Shown one piece after another: positions 35,416 to 45,096 of a stretch of DNA of 64,000 nucleotides. A program made the position numbers and the translations under genes. The stretch comes from Kitasatospora atroaurantiaca (GTDB lineage Bacteria > Actinomycetota > Actinomycetes > Streptomycetales > Streptomycetaceae). The DNA lies in the NCBI RefSeq assembly GCF_007828955.1, contig NZ_VIVR01000001.1, positions 4,650,001-4,714,000 of the forward strand, read 5' to 3'. Every line of letters starts with the position of its first letter. The first letter of the stretch is position 1. The notes beneath the pieces are model-generated. The model had not been told where the DNA came from. It made no database searches and saw nothing but the letters and a program-made list of their open reading frames with translations.

Positions 35416-35437
35416 AACGTTTATCGAACGTCAATCG
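35416..35437. repeat. Tandem 11-bp direct repeat, possible SARP-type box
   Basis: AACGTTTATCG followed immediately by AACGTCAATCG, nine of eleven positions identical. The 11-bp period is the spacing used by SARP-family activators. A TTGACG on the minus strand overlaps it and could drive the methyltransferase gene 340 nt away. Role unproven. Confidence 0.4.
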
Positions 35438-35476
35438 GTGGCTGCCACAGTTGCATCAGCGCCGGGGAAGCGTCGA

Positions 35477-35510
35477 GGCGCTCCCGCAGCCGGGGGGCTG
35501 CGGGAGCGCC
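35477..35510 (-). terminator. Terminator of the SARP regulator gene
   Basis: A perfect 15-bp stem (35477-35491 with 35496-35510) closed by GGGG, flanked by CGTC/GACG that can extend it, 36 nt past the stop codon. Confidence 0.82.
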
Positions 35511-35545
35511 GACGCACGGGGGGACCTCCTGTCGGGGGACGGAGG

Positions 35546-38539
35546 TCACGGCGCGGGGGGTGCGGTGGGCTCGGTGTGCTGCTGCTCGATGAGGTCCTGT
35601 ACGGGGAGGGCCTCGGGCACACCGAGCCGCGTGAACACGGCGAGCGCCTCCTGGAGGCAGGCCAGCCCGCGAGCGGGCTGACCCAACTTCAGGAGCGCCT
35701 CGCCGAGCGCCGCATTGGCGAGGCCCTGGCAGTACGCGGCGTCGAGCTCCTGCGCGATCGCCAGGGACTCCTCGGCCGCTTCGGCGGCCTCGGAGAACTG
35801 GCCGTCCGCCAGCAGGCAGGGCGCCAGCCGGGCGAGCGAGTAGCCGGCCCGGAGCTGGTTCTGCTGGGACCCGTACATCTCGTGGGCCTCGCGCAGGTGT
35901 GCGGCGGCGTCGGAGGGCGAGCCGGTCGATCCCAGGACGACGCCGAGTTGGTACAGGGTGTCGGCGAGGCACGGTCCGTTGCCGGACGCGCGGGCGGTCG
36001 TCACCGCATCGTGCGCCGACCGGGCCGCGGCTTCGGGCTGGCCCATGTCGAGATGGGCCCGGGCGATGTTGCCCAGCAGTCGAGCCTCGCTGACGGTGGC
36101 GCCGATGCTGCGGCTCATGGTGTACGCCTGCTCGAAGAACGGCAGGGCCTCCGCCGAGCGGTCGGCGAAACTCAGCACGATGCCGAGCAGGTTGGAGACC
36201 GTCGGGCGCAGCATGGTGTCACCGCCCGTGCCCTGGAGCTCCAGGCTCTCCCGCAGGGAGATCTCCGCCTCCTGGAACTCGCCCGTGAGGTGCTGCAGGA
36301 AGCCCTGGGCGAAGCGGATCCGGGCGAGCGCCGCGGAATCTCCGTGCGACTTGGCGTTCGTCCCGGCGATCTGCAGGATCCGGCGGATGCGCTGCCCGTG
36401 CGTGGAGTCCTCCACCAGGGTGTTCAGCACGATCAGCACGTCCACGGCCGGCCGAAGCAGCTCGGACGGCTCCTGGGCGGCCGCCTCGACACTGCTCAGC
36501 AGCAGCCCGAGTTCGGCCCTGAGCCAGTCGTGGGCCGCGTCCGGGCCGTCGAAGGTCAGCGCTGTCGCCGTCGGGCTGTGCAGCGGCTCGGGCAGGACGT
36601 CGTCCGGTTCGATGGTCTGGGCGATGTTGCGCAGGATCGCGAGCAGCAGGTCCAGCAGGCGCAGCAGCGCGGCCTGCTGCTCCTCGGCGGCCTGCCCCTC
36701 CTCGGCCGCCTTGGCCTTCTCGCTCTGCCGCTGGGCGAACAGCCGGAGCAGGTCGTGGTACCGGTACCGGCCCGGGGTGAAGCACTCCAGCATGTTGGCC
36801 TCGACCAGTGCCTCGGCCAGTTGCTCCGCCCGCCGCTCGTCGACACCGAGCAGTGCCGACACCGCCTCCAGCGGGAGATCGGCGGAGTCCACCAGCGACA
36901 GCAGCCGGAAGGCCTGCTGCTCCTCGGGCCGCAGCTGCGCGTAGCCGAGGCCGATGGTGGTCTCCACCGCGAGATTTCCGAGCTGCAACTCGTCCAGCCG
37001 CCGCCGCTGGTCCGCTAACCGACGGGCCAGGTCGGACACACTCCAGCGAGGGCGGCTTGCCAGCCGGGCGGCGGCGATCCGGACCGCGAGCGGGAGGAAG
37101 CCGCAGGCCCTGACCACCGCAAGGGATGCCTCGGGCTCGGCCGCGACCCGCTGTTCGCCGACGATGGCCGAGAACAGCGCCAGCGCCTCCTCCGGCGTCA
37201 GCTCCTCGACGTCGACCAGGTGTGCACCCGGCAGCCCGGCGAGCCGGGAGCGGCTGGTGGCCAGCACGGCGCACCCGGCGACACCGGGGATCAGCGGCGT
37301 CAACTGCTCGGCGTCCTGGGCGTTGTCCAGCAGGATGAGCATGCGCCGGTTGGCGAGCAGAGAGCGGTACAGCGCCGCCCGCTGCTCCAGCGAGTCCGGG
37401 GTCTCCGGCGCTCCCAGCGCATAGAGGAAGTCCCCGAGCACCACGGCGGGATCGGCGGGCGAGGCGCCGGCACCCCGCAGGTCGACGTAGAGCTGGCCGT
37501 CGGGGAATTCCGTCCGGACGCTGTGGGCCACATGCACGGCAAGAGTGGTCTTGCCGACCCCTCCGATTCCGGCCAGAGAAGTGACCACGACGGCCTGTCC
37601 CGCCGCACTGCGCAGGACATCCCGCAGTTCGCCGACGAGTTCGGCCCGACCGCTGAAGTCCGAGACATCTGCCGGAAGTTGGGCAGGGGGGGTGAACGGA
37701 ATGGTTTCGTCCGGTTCGGCCGGGCGTGATCCGCGCGAGGGCTCGGGCATCAGCGCCGGGTCGGCCGCGAGAATCCGGGAGTGCATCGTCGCCAGCCGCG
37801 TGCCCGGCTCGACCCCGAGCTCCTCGATCAGGAGCTTGCGGGTGTCCGCGTAGACGCCGAGCGACTCCGCCTGGCGCCCGCATCGGTAGAGCGCGAGCAT
37901 CAGCAGCTCCCGCAGCCGTTCGCGCAGCGGGTGTTCGGCGGCGAGAGAGCTCAGTTCGGCGACCACCTCGGCGTGCAGCCCGATGTCCAGGGCGGTGGCG
38001 CAGAGTTCCTCCTCGGCGGTGACCTGCCGCTCGGCCAGCCGGAGCCGCTGTGCATCGGCGTACGGCCCGGGGACACCGGTCAGCGGGCGGCCGCTCCACA
38101 GGGCCAGCGCGGAGGCCAGCAGGCGGTGCGCGGTGTGCAGCTCACCGGCGGTCCGAGCCTTCGCGGCCTCGGCACACGCGGTGTCGAACACCGGCAGGTC
38201 GACGGCGTCCGACGGGATGCGCAGGGCATAGCCGTCGCTGACGGAGACCAGTAGCTCGGCGGGCGCGCGCACCTCGCGGTTCGGTTCGATGACGCCGCGC
38301 AGCCGGGAGATGTAGGTCCGCAGAGCGGCGACGGCCTGCGGTGGGGGACGGTCGCCCCAGAGCCCGTCCACCAGGTCCTGGGTCGTCACCGGCCGGCCGT
38401 GGTGGAGCAGCAGCATGGTGAGGACGGCCTGCTGCTGTGGTGACCCGAGGGCGAGGGCCTGGTCTCCACGCCAGGCCTGGACAGGACCGAGCACCTGGAA
38501 GCGCAGCGCATGGGTGTGCGGCGTTTCCCGAAGCTCCAT
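35546..38539 (-). CDS. AfsR-like SARP regulator with NB-ARC and TPR domains
   Basis: 997 residues, almost the length of AfsR. Order: OmpR-type winged helix (about 12-105, QAVLTMLLLHHGRPVTTQDLVDGLWG ... ALRTYISRLRGVI), bacterial transcriptional activation domain (about 113-258), NB-ARC ATPase (about 300-580) with P-loop LAGIGGVGKTTLAVHVAH and Walker B-like RRMLILLDNAQDAEQL, then a helical TPR array (about 740-980). SARP proteins activate secondary-metabolism or morphogenesis promoters by binding 11-bp-spaced repeats. It is divergent from an 80-aa acidic peptide gene, recalling afsR-afsS. Pathway target unknown; no biosynthetic core genes are nearby. Confidence 0.92.
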   Translation of the reverse strand: MELRETPHTHALRFQVLGPVQAWRGDQALALGSPQQQAVLTMLLLHHGRPVTTQDLVDGLWGDRPPPQAVAALRTYISRLRGVIEPNREVRAPAELLVSVSDGYALRIPSDAVDLPVFDTACAEAAKARTAGELHTAHRLLASALALWSGRPLTGVPGPYADAQRLRLAERQVTAEEELCATALDIGLHAEVVAELSSLAAEHPLRERLRELLMLALYRCGRQAESLGVYADTRKLLIEELGVEPGTRLATMHSRILAADPALMPEPSRGSRPAEPDETIPFTPPAQLPADVSDFSGRAELVGELRDVLRSAAGQAVVVTSLAGIGGVGKTTLAVHVAHSVRTEFPDGQLYVDLRGAGASPADPAVVLGDFLYALGAPETPDSLEQRAALYRSLLANRRMLILLDNAQDAEQLTPLIPGVAGCAVLATSRSRLAGLPGAHLVDVEELTPEEALALFSAIVGEQRVAAEPEASLAVVRACGFLPLAVRIAAARLASRPRWSVSDLARRLADQRRRLDELQLGNLAVETTIGLGYAQLRPEEQQAFRLLSLVDSADLPLEAVSALLGVDERRAEQLAEALVEANMLECFTPGRYRYHDLLRLFAQRQSEKAKAAEEGQAAEEQQAALLRLLDLLLAILRNIAQTIEPDDVLPEPLHSPTATALTFDGPDAAHDWLRAELGLLLSSVEAAAQEPSELLRPAVDVLIVLNTLVEDSTHGQRIRRILQIAGTNAKSHGDSAALARIRFAQGFLQHLTGEFQEAEISLRESLELQGTGGDTMLRPTVSNLLGIVLSFADRSAEALPFFEQAYTMSRSIGATVSEARLLGNIARAHLDMGQPEAAARSAHDAVTTARASGNGPCLADTLYQLGVVLGSTGSPSDAAAHLREAHEMYGSQQNQLRAGYSLARLAPCLLADGQFSEAAEAAEESLAIAQELDAAYCQGLANAALGEALLKLGQPARGLACLQEALAVFTRLGVPEALPVQDLIEQQHTEPTAPPAP

Positions 38540-38653
38540 GAAATCCCCCGATGGCCTGTGGTGGTGCTTCCCGAGCGCTACTTGATGGTTCGTCGCAGTG
38601 CGTCAGCCTATGGGGAAGCGAGCAAACGTTGGAGAAGAGCACAGGCGGCGCGA

Positions 38654-38684
38654 TGTTTATAGGACATTTAACGACCTCTACGAT
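38654..38684 (+). promoter_or_regulatory. SARP-type direct repeats and -10 element before the 80-aa peptide gene
   Basis: ATGTTTATAGG and ACATTTAACGA are 11 bp apart (the TTTA cores at 38656-38659 and 38667-38670). TACGAT at 38679-38684 is a -10 element eight bases after the second core. This is the geometry of a SARP-activated promoter, in a region much richer in A and T than its surroundings, adjacent to the SARP gene itself. The match is by spacing, not by a known consensus. Confidence 0.5.
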
Positions 38685-38754
38685 ACTGTCCGGGCGCCCT
38701 GACGGATCGGGGTGGGTTTGATGAGATCTGACAAACCGAAAGGCGGCCCAGACC

Positions 38755-38997
38755 ATGGCCGACAACGAGAGCACCAGCACCACGGCCCCGGCCGTCGCCG
38801 AGCCGGTCGTCGAAGCGCAGCCCGTCGAGCACGCCGTGCCCGCTGCGGACGACGCCTCCCTCCTGGACGTACTGACCGGCCTCGACGCGGACGACGCCGA
38901 GCTGGCTGCCGAGCCGACGACCGTCGAGCAGAAGCCCGCGGACACCGACCCGGGCCGCACCTTCGAGCCGCTCGGTACCATCACCAGCCGCCCGTAA
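38755..38997 (+). CDS. Small acidic peptide, 80 aa, possibly AfsS-like
   Basis: A cysteine-free peptide rich in Ala, Glu, Asp, Thr and Pro (leader DNESTSTTAPAVAEPVVEAQ; centre DDASLLDVLTGLDADDAEL; end RTFEPLGTITSRP). It is divergent from the AfsR-like gene behind a SARP-type promoter. In S. coelicolor AfsR activates afsS, a small protein gene beside it; the present peptide lacks the repeated TPMDSHA-type units of AfsS, so homology is not shown. A ribosomal peptide precursor is another reading, but no modifying enzyme is adjacent. A terminator follows at 39011. Confidence 0.65.
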   Translation: MADNESTSTTAPAVAEPVVEAQPVEHAVPAADDASLLDVLTGLDADDAELAAEPTTVEQKPADTDPGRTFEPLGTITSRP

Positions 38998-39010
38998 CGG
39001 AATTCCGCGA

Positions 39011-39043
39011 GTGCCCCGCGCCACCACCGGTGGCACGGGGCAC
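39011..39043. terminator. Terminator between the small peptide gene and fumarase
   Basis: GTGCCCCGCGCCACC (39011-39025) with GGTGGCACGGGGCAC (39029-39043), one mismatch, between convergent genes. Confidence 0.75.
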
Positions 39044-39057
39044 AGTCGTTTCCGGTC

Positions 39058-40725
<1,668 letters not shown>

Positions 40726-41077
40726 GGGGGAGGTCCTTAACTGATCCGGCTGCGTCGACGAAGCACCCTCAAGGGTAGGTGCCGGGGAACCCCGTACCGC
40801 GCCCAGGTGAGCCTGCGTGACCGAGCTCACGATCGCGAGCGAACCGAAGGGCGCGCCGGTGCCGAAAGGGAGGAGCGAGGAAGGGAGCGGTGGGCCCCTC
40901 CTGCCCGTTGGCGGGCAAGGAGGGAGACCGCGGGAGCCTGGGCCCCTCCTGCCCGAGGGCGGGCAAGGAGGGAGAGTGTCGGCACCGGGTCAGAGCGCCC
41001 GGAGGCGAGCCGAGCCCCATGAAGCCGAGTCGTGGGAACTGCCGTTCGGGACGGGGCTCGGTGGCTAGTCTTGCCCC
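40726..41077. other. Gene-free divergent interval between fumarase and DUF1707 gene
   Basis: Contains promoters for both genes and a pair of nearly identical 35-bp hairpin units (40892-40926 and 40940-40974). TAGTCT at 41066-41071 is the -10 element of the right-hand gene. No coding region is supported; several open frames here are low-complexity Arg/Gly reads. Confidence 0.55.
40892..40974. repeat. Two tandem 35-bp hairpin units
   Basis: GGGCCCCTCCTGCCCG, a 3-base core, then GCGGGCAAGGAGGGAGA occurs twice with a 48-bp period; the units differ only in the core (TTG versus AGG). Each unit can fold (TGCCCG with CGGGCA, CTCC with GGAG). A looser third element, GGGAGGAGCGAGGAAGGGAG, precedes them. 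Confidence 0.7.
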
Positions 41078-41797
41078 GTGGACAACTCGCCGTCGCAGGA
41101 CGACCAGGGCCAGGTGCCCGTACCCATGACGAAGCCCGAGCTCAAGCCCGAGCCCCGGCCCCACACCACGCCGGTCGCCGAGGCCGAGCTGCGCGCCTCG
41201 GACGCCGACCGCGAGCGGGTGGCGGACCTGCTCCGCGACGCGTACGCCGAGGGCCGGCTCACGATGGAGGAGCACTCCGAGCGGATCGAGGCGGCCTACA
41301 ACGCCAAGACCTTCGGCGAGCTGGCCCCGCTGACCAGGGACCTGCCCGCGCACCGTCCGATCTCGATGGAGAAGCCGCCCCTGGCCGACGTCCGGCCGCC
41401 GCTGCCCCCGGCGCGGCAGGAGTCGCCGTCGATGGTCGCCATCTTCGGCGGGGCGAGCCGCAAGGGCCGCTGGCGGGTGGGTTCGCACCTGCGCGCGGTG
41501 GCGGTCTTCGGCGGGGTGGAGATCGACCTCACGGACGCCGTCTTCGAGTCGCCCGAGGTGGTCATCGAGGTGGCGGCGGTCTTCGGCGGCGTGGACATCA
41601 AGGTGCCGGAGAACGTGAGCCTGCACGGCGGCGGCGTCGGCATCTTCGGCGGCTTCGACGTCAAGGAGCAGACCGCGGCCGACCCGTACGCGCCGGTGGT
41701 ACGGGTGAAGGGCGCGGCCGTGTTCGGCGGCTGCGAGGCGAAGCCGCGCCGGGGCAAGAAGCTGCGCGAGTGGGTGCGCAAGCAGCTCGACCAGTAG
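41078..41797 (+). CDS. DUF1707 and LiaF-like C-terminal domain protein
   Basis: 239 residues. The DUF1707 helical hairpin is at about 38-90 (LRASDADRERVADLLRDAYAEGRLTMEEHSERIEAAYNAKTFGEL). It is followed by a beta-helical LiaF/cell-wall-stress-like domain with four AVFGG/AIFGG repeats (about 115-220). The LiaF domain in Firmicutes restrains an envelope-stress histidine kinase; in actinobacteria the role is unknown. No transmembrane helix. GTG 41078 comes six bases after TAGTCT with no ribosome-binding site, so leaderless. Its position between fumarase and wblI is conserved as far as I recall. Confidence 0.88.
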   Translation: MDNSPSQDDQGQVPVPMTKPELKPEPRPHTTPVAEAELRASDADRERVADLLRDAYAEGRLTMEEHSERIEAAYNAKTFGELAPLTRDLPAHRPISMEKPPLADVRPPLPPARQESPSMVAIFGGASRKGRWRVGSHLRAVAVFGGVEIDLTDAVFESPEVVIEVAAVFGGVDIKVPENVSLHGGGVGIFGGFDVKEQTAADPYAPVVRVKGAAVFGGCEAKPRRGKKLREWVRKQLDQ

Positions 41798-42075
41798 TGC
41801 GGCGCGGGGTCGTAGGCGGACGGGCGACCTCACGCTCCGTCAACTCCTGCTCAGGCACTTGACGTTGTGACGAGTGCACTCCGTAGTCGATTGCGTGCGG
41901 TGTGCATGAATCGGGATACGGCGGGGTAGTTCCTCTCGCACATCGTTTCTTGTACGGCTGTGACCCCGGAGGCGGCCGACGCCGAGCTGGCCGACGCCGA
42001 ACGGGGTGGGGCACGGGGCAGCCGGGCAGTGATGCGAGCCTTCCCCCGAGTCTCGAGCCTCGTCAGGAGTACGCC

Positions 42076-42474
42076 GTGCTGCATCCGATCGAGTCCAGCG
42101 CCCGCAGTGCCAACGTGGTGGCGCGGCGCAGTCCCGCCCCCGGCGCCGGGACGCAGCAGCTCGACCACCCCGAGGACAACCCCTGGCACACCGGGGCGGC
42201 CTGCCGCCGCGACGAGGCGGGGCTGTTCTTCGCACCTTCGAAGGAGCCGACCGCAGCCCGGCTCGCGAGGGAGGAGCAGGCCAAGCAGGTCTGCGCACGC
42301 TGCCCGGTGCTGCTGGAGTGCCGGGAGCACGCGCTGGCCCAGCCGGAGCCGTACGGCGTGTGGGGCGGGCTGACGGCGGCCGAGCGGCGGGTGGTCCTGG
42401 CCCGGCGGCGGCGCCGGGAGACCGAGCTGCGCGAGGCCCGCCGGGTCGGCGCACCGCGGCGGATAGCCGGCTGA
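42076..42474 (+). CDS. wblI: WhiB-family iron-sulfur regulator
   Basis: 132 residues from GTG 42076, with AGGAG six bases upstream. The four cluster cysteines are in GAACRRDEAG, then QVCARCPVLLECREHAL (CxxC...C, about 78-95), followed by the G-V-W-G-G turn (PYGVWGGLTAAERRVVLARRRRRE) and a basic tail. WhiB-like proteins bind [4Fe-4S] and work with the primary sigma factor. The gene symbol rests on position next to glpX and fumarase, which matches wblI in S. coelicolor from memory; treat it as tentative. The 40-residue N-terminal extension is poorly conserved. Confidence 0.85.
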   Translation: MLHPIESSARSANVVARRSPAPGAGTQQLDHPEDNPWHTGAACRRDEAGLFFAPSKEPTAARLAREEQAKQVCARCPVLLECREHALAQPEPYGVWGGLTAAERRVVLARRRRRETELREARRVGAPRRIAG

Positions 42475-42496
42475 AGCCGGACGGCCCTCAACGGCG

Positions 42497-42530
42497 CGCG
42501 GCCCCGGGGAAGGTACTCCCCGAGGCCGCG
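42497..42530. terminator. Terminator between wbl gene and glpX
   Basis: CGCGGCCCCGGGGA (42497-42510) with TCCCCGAGGCCGCG (42517-42530), one mismatch, 6-nt loop, between convergent genes. Confidence 0.75.
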
Positions 42531-42548
42531 CCGTGGTCCGTCCGTGCG

Positions 42549-43592
42549 TCAGTTGGCCCGGTCGAAGTCGATCGCGCTGTACGCCCGCAGCTTGGAGAGC
42601 TTGTGGGTGGAGTGGATCTCCCGGATCGTGCCGCTCTTGGAGCGCATCACCAGCGAGCTGGTGGTGGCGGTCTCCTGGCGGTAGTGGACGCCGCGCAGCA
42701 GCTCACCGTCGGTGATGCCGGTGGCGACGAAGAACACGTTCTCGCCGCTGACCAGGTCGTCGGTGGTGAGCACCCGGTCGAGGTCGTGGCCGGCGTCCAG
42801 CGCCTTCTGCCGCTCGGCCGCGTCCTTGGGCCACAGCCGGCCCTGGATGACGCCGCCCATGCACTTCATGGCGCAGGCCGCGATGATGCCCTCGGGGGTG
42901 CCGCCGATGCCCATCAGCAGGTCGACGCCGGTGCCCTCGCGGGCGGTCATGATGGCGCCGGCCACGTCGCCGTCCGAGATGAACTTGATCCGGGCGCCCG
43001 CCTCGCGGATCTCCCGGACCAGGCCGTCGTGGCGCGGGCGGTCGAGCACCATCACGGTGACGTCCTCGACGGCGGTGCCCTTGGCCTTGGCGACCCGGCG
43101 GATGTTGACCGCCGCCGGGGCGGTGATGTCGACGAAGTCGGCGGCCTCGGGGCCGGCCACCAGCTTGTCCATGTAGAACACGGCGCTCGGGTCGAACATG
43201 GTGCCGCGGTCGGCGACGGCCAGCACGGCGACGGCGTTGGCCATGCCCTTGGCGGTCAGCGTGGTGCCGTCCACCGGGTCCACCGCGACATCGCACTCGG
43301 CGCCGGTGCCGTCGCCGACCCGCTCGCCGTTGTAGAGCATCGGTGCTTCGTCCTTCTCGCCCTCGCCGATGACGACGATGCCGTTCATCGAGACGGTCGA
43401 GACGAGGGTGCGCATGGCCTTGACGGCCGCGCCGTCGGCGCCGTTCTTGTCACCCCGGCCGACCCAGCGGCCGGCCGCCATGGCGGCGGCCTCGGTGACG
43501 CGGACGAGTTCGAGGGCGAGGTTCCGGTCGGGAGCCTCGGGGGCCACCACCAGGGAGCTGGGGAGGTTGTTCGGGTACTGCTGCGCGGTCAT
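42549..43592 (-). CDS. glpX: Fructose-1,6-bisphosphatase, class II
   Basis: 347 residues from ATG 43592 (AGAGAGG upstream). GlpX-type phosphatase for gluconeogenesis. Metal and substrate motifs: GRGDKNGADGAAVKAMR (about 45-60), GEGEKDEAPMLYNGERVG (about 80), DVAVDPVDGTTLTAKG (about 105-120), and LLMGIGGTPEGIIAACAMKCMGG. This is the usual FBPase of actinobacteria and complements pckG and the fumarase in this window. The C-terminal HSTHKLSKLRAYSAIDFD is typical. Confidence 0.95.
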   Translation of the reverse strand: MTAQQYPNNLPSSLVVAPEAPDRNLALELVRVTEAAAMAAGRWVGRGDKNGADGAAVKAMRTLVSTVSMNGIVVIGEGEKDEAPMLYNGERVGDGTGAECDVAVDPVDGTTLTAKGMANAVAVLAVADRGTMFDPSAVFYMDKLVAGPEAADFVDITAPAAVNIRRVAKAKGTAVEDVTVMVLDRPRHDGLVREIREAGARIKFISDGDVAGAIMTAREGTGVDLLMGIGGTPEGIIAACAMKCMGGVIQGRLWPKDAAERQKALDAGHDLDRVLTTDDLVSGENVFFVATGITDGELLRGVHYRQETATTSSLVMRSKSGTIREIHSTHKLSKLRAYSAIDFDRAN

Positions 43593-43807
43593 CGTCGATA
43601 CCTCTCTGTACGCGACGGCCAGTGAGCGCCCGACTACTGCCTGGTCGAACGCCGTGATGAGGGTGGTGCGATCGTATCTGTCCCCGAGATGACTGTCTGT
43701 GGCGCATCTCCCGCTCACCTGCGATCCCGCGCCGTTTTGAGCCGTTTCACCCTCTCGCGGGGACCCCGGGTGTCGGGGCCGGGACCGCGATGGGTCACCA
43801 TGTGGGG

Positions 43808-44329
43808 GTGGCAGGGAACAGCAGCATGAGGGGCCGGCAGACGGTACGGGACATGGTCCTGTCGATGCTGGCGGTCGGCGTCGTGGTCTTCGTGGGATAC
43901 CTGTTCATCCCGCACTCCGGCGGCGACGGCGTGCACGTGGTCGACTACCGCTCGGCGCTCGCCTCGGCGAAGCGCGCGGCGCCCTACCCGGTGCTGGGCC
44001 CGCAGGGGCTGTCCGGCGAGTGGCGGGCCACCTCGGTCGAGTACAAGAAGGACGCCAAGGGCCACGCGGTCTGGCACCTGGGCTTCGTCACGCCGTCCGG
44101 CCTGTACGCGGCCGTCGAGCAGAGCAACGCGGGCCGGGACGAGGTGATCGCCGCCGTGGTGACCGGCGCGAAGCCCGACGGCAACGCCTCCGTGGCGGGC
44201 CAGGACTGGCAGCGCTACCAGGGCGACCCCTACCGGGGCCTGGCCGCACAGACCGGCAGTGCGACCACGGTGATCACCGGCACCGCCTCGTACGACGAGC
44301 TGTCGCAGCTCGCGCAGTCGCTGAAGTAG
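43808..44329 (+). CDS. DUF4245 family membrane protein
   Basis: About 173 residues from GTG 43808 (ATG 43790 is also in frame). A basic N-terminus (RGRQTVRDMVLSMLAVG) leads into one transmembrane helix (MVLSMLAVGVVVFVGYLFIP), followed by an extracytoplasmic domain of about 130 residues with VDYRSALASAKRAAPYPVLGP and a C-terminal SYDELSQLAQSL. This uncharacterised family lies next to glpX in many actinobacteria. No catalytic motif is seen. A 14-bp terminator follows the stop. Confidence 0.82.
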   Translation: MAGNSSMRGRQTVRDMVLSMLAVGVVVFVGYLFIPHSGGDGVHVVDYRSALASAKRAAPYPVLGPQGLSGEWRATSVEYKKDAKGHAVWHLGFVTPSGLYAAVEQSNAGRDEVIAAVVTGAKPDGNASVAGQDWQRYQGDPYRGLAAQTGSATTVITGTASYDELSQLAQSLK

Positions 44330-44340
44330 GACTCTCGACA

Positions 44341-44372
44341 CGAAAGCCCCCGGCCGGAGCCGGGGGCTTTCG
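44341..44372. terminator. Terminator between DUF4245 gene and nitroreductase
   Basis: CGAAAGCCCCCGGC (44341-44354) perfectly pairs with GCCGGGGGCTTTCG (44359-44372), loop CGGA. The AAAG/CTTT ends give a short U-rich tract in one direction. Confidence 0.85.
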
Positions 44373-44386
44373 CATGGAGAGGACCG

Positions 44387-44980
44387 TCAGACGGTGGTGA
44401 CGACCTCGTCGTACTCCAGGCGCGGGCTGCGCGGGTACCAGGCGTCCTCGCCCGGCTTGCCGATGTTGACCACGGCCAGCACCGAGTGCTCGCCGTCGCC
44501 GAAGAACTCCTTGTTGATGCCCTCGGCGTCGTAGCCGGTCATCGGGCCCGCGGCCAGGCCGGCGGCGCGGACGCCGATGATGAAGTAGCCGACCTGCAGG
44601 GCGCCGTTGAAGGCGGCCGAGGCCTCGCGCGCCGGGCGCTCGGAGAAGAAGGCGTCCTTGGCCTGCGGGAAGTGCGGGAACAGGGCCGGCAGTTCCTCGT
44701 GGAACTCGTTGTCGGCGGCCAGGATGGCGACCAGCGGGGCGGCGGCCGTCTTGGCCTTGTTGCCGTCACCCAGGTGCTGCACCAGGCGCTGACGCGCCTC
44801 GGGGCTGCGGACCAGGACAACGCGCAGCGGCTGCTGGTTCATCGAGGTCGGGGCGTACTTGACCAGGTCGTAGATGGCCTGGACCTGCTCGTCGCTGACC
44901 GGCTCGTCGGTGAAGGTGTTGGCCGTGCGGGCCTCGCGGAAGAGAAGGTCCTGCGCGGCAGCGTCGAGTGCCAGGGTCAT
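44387..44980 (-). CDS. Nitroreductase-family flavoprotein, RutE-like
   Basis: 197 residues. The FMN-binding nitroreductase fold is shown by REARTANTFTDEPVSDEQVQAIYDLVKYAPTSMNQQPLR (about 15-52), the AGLAAGPMTGYDAEGINKEFF block (about 143-165), and the short C-terminus. It is closest in look to malonic-semialdehyde reductase RutE/YdfN-type proteins, but other Rut genes are absent here, so the in vivo substrate is open. A CRP-like palindrome lies about 100 bp upstream of the start. Confidence 0.85.
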   Translation of the reverse strand: MTLALDAAAQDLLFREARTANTFTDEPVSDEQVQAIYDLVKYAPTSMNQQPLRVVLVRSPEARQRLVQHLGDGNKAKTAAAPLVAILAADNEFHEELPALFPHFPQAKDAFFSERPAREASAAFNGALQVGYFIIGVRAAGLAAGPMTGYDAEGINKEFFGDGEHSVLAVVNIGKPGEDAWYPRSPRLEYDEVVTTV

Positions 44981-45080
44981 TGGTGGTCCACCTCATGCTG
45001 GGACGGGAAGGCGAGTACGGCCGGGGAGCCGTTCACCAGGACCCAACTATGGGTGAATGTTAAACCATTCCTTGATCGAA

Positions 45081-45096
45081 TGTGATATGCATCACT
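45081..45096. promoter_or_regulatory. CRP-like palindrome TGTGATATGCATCACT
   Basis: TGTGA, six bases, TCAC, then T: only the last base departs from the classical CRP site. It overlaps the xseB stop codon and lies upstream of the nitroreductase gene. Streptomycetes have a Crp, but its sites are looser, so binding is uncertain. Confidence 0.35.

Larger units (their letters stand above)
35075..35545. other. Gene-free interval between SARP gene and methyltransferase
   Basis: About 470 bases. The central part is a GC-rich low-complexity stretch. 35416-35437 is a tandem 11-bp direct repeat (AACGTTTATCG, AACGTCAATCG). The right end holds the SARP terminator. No coding sequence with a ribosome-binding site is supported. 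Confidence 0.55.

Noticed and set aside
38755..38997. Lanthipeptide or other modified-peptide precursor
   Set aside because: No cysteines and no modifying enzyme, protease or transporter gene adjacent; kept only as a small peptide of unknown role.
43790..43807. Upstream ATG start for the DUF4245 gene
   Set aside because: It adds six residues without a ribosome-binding site; GTG 43808 fits the basic N-terminus better, though the choice is not certain.
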